A DNA stretch of 64,000 nt, taken from the NCBI GenBank assembly GCA_029449245.1, contig JANATF010000006.1, forward strand, positions 62,001-126,000. The letters run 5' to 3'. Position numbers and translations under genes: made by a program. Under the pieces are notes generated by a model. That model made no database searches and was not told where the DNA came from. It was given only the letters and a program-made list of their open reading frames with translations. The first letter of the stretch is position 1. Every line of letters begins with the position of its first letter. Shown here one piece after another: positions 62,369 to 64,000 of this stretch. Source of the stretch: Mortierella alpina (lineage: Eukaryota; Mortierellomycota; Mortierellomycetes; Mortierellales; Mortierellaceae).

Positions 62369-64000
62369 GCTGCTGATGCTGTTGTTGTTGATGTTGCTGC
62401 TGTTGTTGATGGTGATGAGTTTGTTGTTGCTGTTGCTGTTGTTGTTGTTGTTGTTGTTGCTGCTGCTGCTGCTGCAAGAGAAGCTGGTGATGATGCCGAA
62501 GAGCGCTCTGATGGTGGGAGTGGGGTGTTGCGGTTTGCATCAAGAAGCTCGATGGGACTGAAGATCCAGCAGATCCCTTTCCGTTCTCGTAACGCGATCT
62601 GCGGCGGATGACATTGCGCTTGAGTGAAATGGGTCGGTGAATGTGGTGCAGTTTGTAGTAGAGCCCACACGCGTTGCAGAGGATCTCGCCAGCGTCGTCC
62701 TTGCGCCAAAGCGGGGTCATTGTCGTCTTGCAGTTGCTGCAGGTTGGCTGCATGCCTGCGGCCGAGGTAGAAGACTGGGATTCAACGCATTCTTGTCCCT
62801 CATCTGAAGAGTCCTGCTGCAGAGACGACCCCGGACTGGAACCCCCCGAGACCCTGGCTGTATTCCTTAGACCCTTATTCATCAGCGTGGCGCCACCGCC
62901 GATGGGAGTTGCCTGGATGGTCTGTTGCAAGTGCTTGGGGCGATGGGATGCGTGCAGCTTGTGGTAAAGCCCACAGGCGTTACAAAGGGGCTCATTGTCG
63001 GCGGATCGACGCCAGAGTGGTGTGACGGTGACGCCACAGTTCTGGCACTGTACACCCATCCCCGCAGCGGCCTTGATGGCGGCCTTGGAGGGCTTGCGAG
63101 GCTTGGTCACCTTGACGGGCCTGAGGTCGGTCTCATGGCGTTGGTGCAGGAGCAGCGAGGTATTGGATGAGGAGAGAGTCATTGGCATGTCTGCGATCAG
63201 TCGTGGACCTTGCGGGTATTGTCCAAAGGGATTGGATGGTGCTGACGAGGAGGAGCTGGAGGAGGGTGATACTTTGGGCAGGAACATATCTGGCGAGCCA
63301 GTCTCATCCATGGGCGACGTGGGCGTCAAGGGCGACATCGGAAGGGACGACTGAAGAGACTGGGTTTGCGCTAGCGGAAATGGAGAGCGCGGCTGAGAAG
63401 AGGAAGAGGACGTTGAGGGGCTTCGCTCGTGTGAGAGTCCCAACGGCGAGGGCGTGGATGAGGGGGTCTCGGGCGGAGAGATCATCCCTGCTTGGGACTG
63501 AAGCATTTGCAGAGACTTTGGCTTCAGCAAAGCCTGGGTGCAGATGGGCCGCGGCGTATGCTGAAGAAAAGTAGGTCGTTGGAATTGTTGAGGGTGCTGC
63601 TGCTGCTGGTGTTGTTGGTGCTGCTGCTGTTGGTGCTGCAAATGCTGCTGTTGGTGCTGATTCTGGTGAAGGTGAGGAAAAGACGCGGTGACTGGAGGCG
63701 TTGGCACAGGGAGGATTGTTTGGATTGATTGTGCGTTGCCGGTCAAGGCTTGCGTCGCCGCCGTCAGGTACGAGGCGGGAGACGACGACCACGCGGAAAA
63801 GATGTCTGGCTCTTGAGGGAACGGGTAGCCCTGGTACTGCGAGACATCGAAGGGGGGTATTAGAGGCCGGAGGGCAGCGTTGCCGTTATTTCTGTTGAAA
63901 GTTTGAGTCATCGAGGCTGTTAGCCAGTCGGTGTTACTGCTGCCGTTGTTGCTGTGTGATTGCATGGCGTTTGAACCCGAAAGCGCGTCCTTGCTGTCCA
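62037..64000 (-). CDS. GATA transcription factor, two zinc fingers, start outside window
   Basis: The minus-strand frame runs from the right edge to the stop at 62037; ATG 63965 is in frame, but the frame stays open beyond it to 64000, so the real start is probably outside. Two GATA fingers occur, both CX2CX17CX2C. Finger 1 is CQNCGVTVTPLWRR...CNACGLYHKLH (about residues 306-330 from 63965). Finger 2 is CSNCKTTMTPLWRK...CNACGLYYKLH, followed by the basic IRRRSRYE tail. The N-terminal half is Gln/Ser/Pro-rich and the C-terminus is a long polyGln/His tract. Two-finger GATA factors in fungi include SreA/Fep1-type iron regulators, but these usually have a Cys-rich segment between the fingers, absent here. 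The animal GATA1-6 layout is closer. The regulated genes are unknown. Confidence 0.9.
62335..62475 (-). repeat. CAG/CAA trinucleotide tract in GATA gene
   Basis: On the minus strand this is CAA/CAG repeats coding for runs of Gln broken by His. It is in-frame and expands the C-terminal region. Length polymorphism between strains is expected. Confidence 0.85.

Noticed and set aside
62100-62561. Leu-run ORF antisense to the GATA gene
   Set aside because: Poly-Leu here is simply the reverse of the polyGln tract.

Overview
The window is eukaryotic nuclear DNA from a filamentous fungus. Its genes are split by short introns (mostly 60 to 130 bp, GT-AG with a few GC-AG), and the transcripts carry AATAAA-type 3' signals and pyrimidine-rich 5' leaders. 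Gene content fits an early-diverging, oil-storing lineage, and Mortierellomycota (Mortierella and relatives) is my best guess. That placement is an inference from protein style, such as the F-box/LRR gene, the CipC-like DUF3759 protein, the P450 pair and the oil-body-associated-type protein. It is not a computed result.

Layout. 1-9272 (+) is the 3' part of a very large Mms22/Mus7-like genome-maintenance gene, cut by the left edge. 9564-11505 (+) is a TMEM115-type Golgi membrane protein and 11786-14811 (+) a Sec1/Munc18 exocytosis protein. 14812-17280 holds a tRNA-Lys(UUU) gene and two poly(A)-tailed retroposons separated by identical 17-bp repeats. 17281-22421 (+) is a large Fe-S PD-(D/E)XK nuclease fused to an SF1 helicase. 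22746-24114 (+) is a CipC-like DUF3759 protein, and 24468-25795 (-) is COP9 signalosome subunit 7. 26692-28873 and 29585-32740 (+) are tandem cytochrome P450 paralogues with different intron numbers. 33505-33908 (+) is a small secreted protein and 33975-36647 (-) an unrecognised coiled-coil protein.

37490-40232 (+) is the ER chaperone GRP94 (HDEL tail), convergent with a Bcs1-type mitochondrial AAA ATPase at 40451-42707 (-). 43942-46102 (+) is a B-type cyclin and 46669-50247 (+) alanyl-tRNA synthetase. 51784-52757 (+) is a glutathione transferase-like protein. 53190-53984 (-) is a peroxisomal double-SCP2 protein ending in SKL. 55973-56515 (+) is a retropepsin-fold-like protein that appears to lack the catalytic Asp, and 57155-58645 (-) is Arp2/3 subunit 1. 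59051-60481 (+) is an F-box/LRR protein and 60687-61749 (+) a DUF1264 protein. 62037-64000 (-) is a two-finger GATA factor running off the right edge.

The genes do not form one pathway. This looks like ordinary mixed fungal gene order with secretory genes (Sec1, TMEM115, GRP94), lipid and peroxisome genes (SCP2, DUF1264, P450s) and genome-maintenance genes (Mms22-like, nuclease-helicase) interspersed. I see no virus, CRISPR array or secondary-metabolite cluster. Exon boundaries were worked out by hand from splice signals and reading-frame continuity, and have not been checked against transcripts.
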